DNA from: Clostridiales bacterium
GTDB taxonomy: Bacteria; Bacillota; Clostridia; Lachnospirales; WQUN01
Length of the DNA stretch: 14,451 nucleotides
Direction of reading: 5' to 3'
Assembly: GCA_031271275.1 (NCBI GenBank)
Contig: JAISWA010000078.1
Coordinates: forward strand, 1-14,451
Position numbers and translations under genes: made by a program. The stretch's first letter is position 1. Every line of letters begins with the position of its first letter. The notes under the pieces are model-generated. The model saw only the letters and a program-made list of their open reading frames with translations. It made no database searches and was not told where the DNA came from. Below are positions 12,548-14,451 of this stretch, piece after piece.

Positions 12548-14451
12548 GTGAAAATTCGAATAAGGGCGATTTTAGTAATCATCTCCACCAATTTTATGAT
12601 TGTCCTGCTGAGTATTTTTTCAGGCACGGGCTATGTGCGCAGACACATAGAGAACTACATAGAAGCGGATATGTTGGTGGTCGCGGACATCGCCGACCGG
12701 TTCATCAGCTCCGAGCTTGAGGTTTTAAGGTATGAGGCGGAAACGGCGGCTTCCGCTGTCGCGGAAGCCGGGGATATTCCCGTGGCGCTTGCCGGGCAGG
12801 CGTTGCGGTTTCCGAAGTTTATCGGGATGGCGGTAGCCAACCGGGACGGGGATATCCTCGCCTCGGCGGGCGGCGCGCCCGCGTCCGCCGGGGTTTTGAA
12901 GAACGCCTATATCCAAAAAGCCTTTTCCGGCGAAAAATCTTTTACCTCCACCGTCCCAACGGACAAGGGGGTCGTGTTTTACCTGTCGGTTCCGGTTCCC
13001 GGCGCGGCGGGAAATATTCTGGTGCTTACGTTGGACGGCATGTATTTCAGCAATCTGTCCGCCGAATATAAGGTGTGGGAAACCGGGCACATTTTCATAG
13101 ACGACAGCGAAGGTTATGTCATCGCCAACATCCGGCCCGAGTGGGTGCAGAACCGGCAGAATTTTATCTTGCGGGCGCAAAGCGATTCCCAGTACGCGAA
13201 CGTCGCTTCGGTTATCCAAAAGGTGGTCGCGGGCGGCAGGGGCATAGATTATTATGAGATGGGCGGGGTTTCGCGCATATGCGCGTACCGCCCGATTTCC
13301 GGCTCGGCGGAGGGTTGGGTACTGGGGATTGTCGCGCCGCTTTCCGAAAGCCCCGTGGGGGATGTGGACCGGGGGCTTCTTTTGATTGGTATCATGTGCT
13401 TTTTGCTCAACATACTCGCGGCGGTGGTCGCTTCCGATTTTATCCGCAAGCCTTTTGAGGAAGTCGCCGCCCTGCGGGAAGCGGCGGAGGCGGACTCCAA
13501 GTCTAAGAGCAGTTTCCTGGCGCACATGAGCCACGAGATACGCACGCCGCTTAACGCGGTGGTGGGCTTGTCGGAGTTGGCGCTTGACGAGGCGGGAACC
13601 GACACGGAGATGGAAGATAAACTGGAAAAAATACGCGCCTCCGGCATGACCATACTGAGCATCGTCAACGACATCCTCGACATTTCCAAGATAGAGTCCG
13701 GCAAGTTTGAAATATACCCCACCCAGTACGATACCCCCAGCCTGATTAACGATATCGTTACGCTTAATATCGTGCGCATAGGGGAAAAGCCGGTTACCTT
13801 TAAGCTAAACATCGACGAAAACCTGCCGGGGGAATTATACGGCGACGACCTGCGGGTGAAGCAGATATTCAACAACCTGTTGTCCAACGCCTTTAAGTAC
13901 ACCAACGAAGGCACGGTGGAATGGCGGGTTTCTTACGAGCGCGACGGGGACTGCGTCTGGCTGATATCCGACATTAAAGATACCGGCGTCGGTATAAAGC
14001 CCGAAAGTTTAAAGAATTTATTTTCCGAATACGACCAGGCGGATATAAGGACCAACCGCCAGGTGGAGGGTACGGGCCTCGGGCTCGCGATTACCAAGCG
14101 GCTCGTGGAAATGATGGACGGCGCCATTACCGTGGAAAGCGAGTACGGGAAGGGCTCGGTGTTTTCCATCAGAATACGGCAGCGGCACGTTACGGACACC
14201 CCCATCGGCAAACCCGTGGCGGAAAACCTCATGGGGCTCCGGTACACCTTCGCGAAGCGAGAAAAGAGCAAGCTCGCCCGAATCAATCTTTCCTACGCCC
14301 ATGTGCTGGTGGTGGACGACATCCCCACCAACCTGGACGTGGTGAAGGGCATGATGAACCCTTACGGCCTTAAAATAGACTGCGCTATCAGCGGCCAGCA
14401 GGCCATAGACATGGTGCGGGCGGAAAGCCCGCGCTACAGCGCGGTGTTTAT
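12548..14451 (+). CDS. Second hybrid sensor histidine kinase (3' truncated by window end)
   Basis: The open frame begins at GTG 12548 (KIRIRAILVII...) and runs off the window after 634 complete codons. In-frame TAG at 12512-12514 closes the frame upstream, and GGGCGG at 12533-12538 is the best nearby ribosome site, so GTG is preferred to the ATG at 12596, which would cut into the first membrane helix. Helices at about 5-25 and 278-296 flank a Cache-like extracytoplasmic sensor unlike that of the first kinase. There is no PAS domain. HisKA follows almost directly, with HEIRTPLN and His329, then HATPase_c (DTGVGI from 478, GTGLGLAI) and a receiver with Asp590/591. The expected phospho-Asp codon would begin two bases past the window end. 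It lies 53 bp after the first kinase and is probably co-transcribed with it. Confidence 0.88.
   Translation, partial: MKIRIRAILVIISTNFMIVLLSIFSGTGYVRRHIENYIEADMLVVADIADRFISSELEVLRYEAETAASAVAEAGDIPVALAGQALRFPKFIGMAVANRDGDILASAGGAPASAGVLKNAYIQKAFSGEKSFTSTVPTDKGVVFYLSVPVPGAAGNILVLTLDGMYFSNLSAEYKVWETGHIFIDDSEGYVIANIRPEWVQNRQNFILRAQSDSQYANVASVIQKVVAGGRGIDYYEMGGVSRICAYRPISGSAEGWVLGIVAPLSESPVGDVDRGLLLIGIMCFLLNILAAVVASDFIRKPFEEVAALREAAEADSKSKSSFLAHMSHEIRTPLNAVVGLSELALDEAGTDTEMEDKLEKIRASGMTILSIVNDILDISKIESGKFEIYPTQYDTPSLINDIVTLNIVRIGEKPVTFKLNIDENLPGELYGDDLRVKQIFNNLLSNAFKYTNEGTVEWRVSYERDGDCVWLISDIKDTGVGIKPESLKNLFSEYDQADIRTNRQVEGTGLGLAITKRLVEMMDGAITVESEYGKGSVFSIRIRQRHVTDTPIGKPVAENLMGLRYTFAKREKSKLARINLSYAHVLVVDDIPTNLDVVKGMMNPYGLKIDCAISGQQAIDMVRAESPRYSAVF

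Noticed and set aside
13252..13914. Minus-strand 220-codon frame opposite the second kinase
   Set aside because: A very similar shadow occurs opposite the first kinase because the DNA is duplicated; the conservation is explained by the sense strand.

Overview
The window reads as a chromosomal segment of a fairly GC-rich member of the Bacillota, probably Clostridia-like. This is an inference from gene style: a methyltransferase family I know mainly from clostridia, a clostridial type of PAS/HisKA hybrid kinase, strong AGGAGG-type ribosome binding sites, and a nickel-pincer cofactor (lar) gene set. No rRNA, tRNA, CRISPR array or transposase was seen.

Region 1 (1-5662, all + strand) is a tight gene run. 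It holds the last codons of an unknown upstream gene, a YdcZ/DUF606-type DMT membrane transporter, larE, larB, a class I SAM methyltransferase, larC with an unusual His-rich tandem repeat, and a diacylglycerol-kinase/YegS-like lipid kinase. LarB, LarC and LarE together build the nickel-pincer nucleotide (NPN) cofactor: LarB carboxylates and hydrolyses nicotinic acid adenine dinucleotide, LarE adds sulfur, and LarC inserts nickel using CTP. The usual client, lactate racemase LarA or a paralogue, is not in the window, and neither is a nickel transporter. Two non-coding elements interrupt the run: an 83-bp element with 16-bp inverted ends overlapping the larB stop codon, and one copy of a 25-bp dispersed repeat just upstream of the lipid kinase ribosome binding site.

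Region 2 (5643-7783) holds a secreted Amidase_3 cell-wall hydrolase on the - strand, whose 3' end overlaps the lipid kinase by 20 bp, and then a + strand family 2 glycosyltransferase. The amidase has a good sigma-A-like promoter. A + strand intrinsic-terminator-like hairpin lies over its -35 box, placed to stop read-through from region 1.

Region 3 (7784-8198) is a 415-bp intergenic stretch that is far from empty. It has a second copy of the 25-bp repeat embedded in competing inverted repeats, a strong promoter (TTGACA-16 bp-CATAAT), a candidate 45-codon small ORF with a good Shine-Dalgarno, and an intrinsic terminator that overlaps the 3' end of that ORF, all ahead of a kinase gene. The arrangement looks like a translated attenuator leader or a short independent transcript.

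Region 4 (8199-14451) contains two tandem hybrid sensor histidine kinases. The first is complete (1431 aa: Cache-like sensor, PAS, HisKA, HATPase, then two successive REC-Hpt-helical modules). The second is cut by the window end two bases before its receiver phospho-Asp codon; it has a different sensor and no PAS. From the HisKA His box onward the two genes are about 90% identical in DNA, with perfect runs of 68 and 90 nt, which points to recent duplication or gene conversion of the transmitter core.
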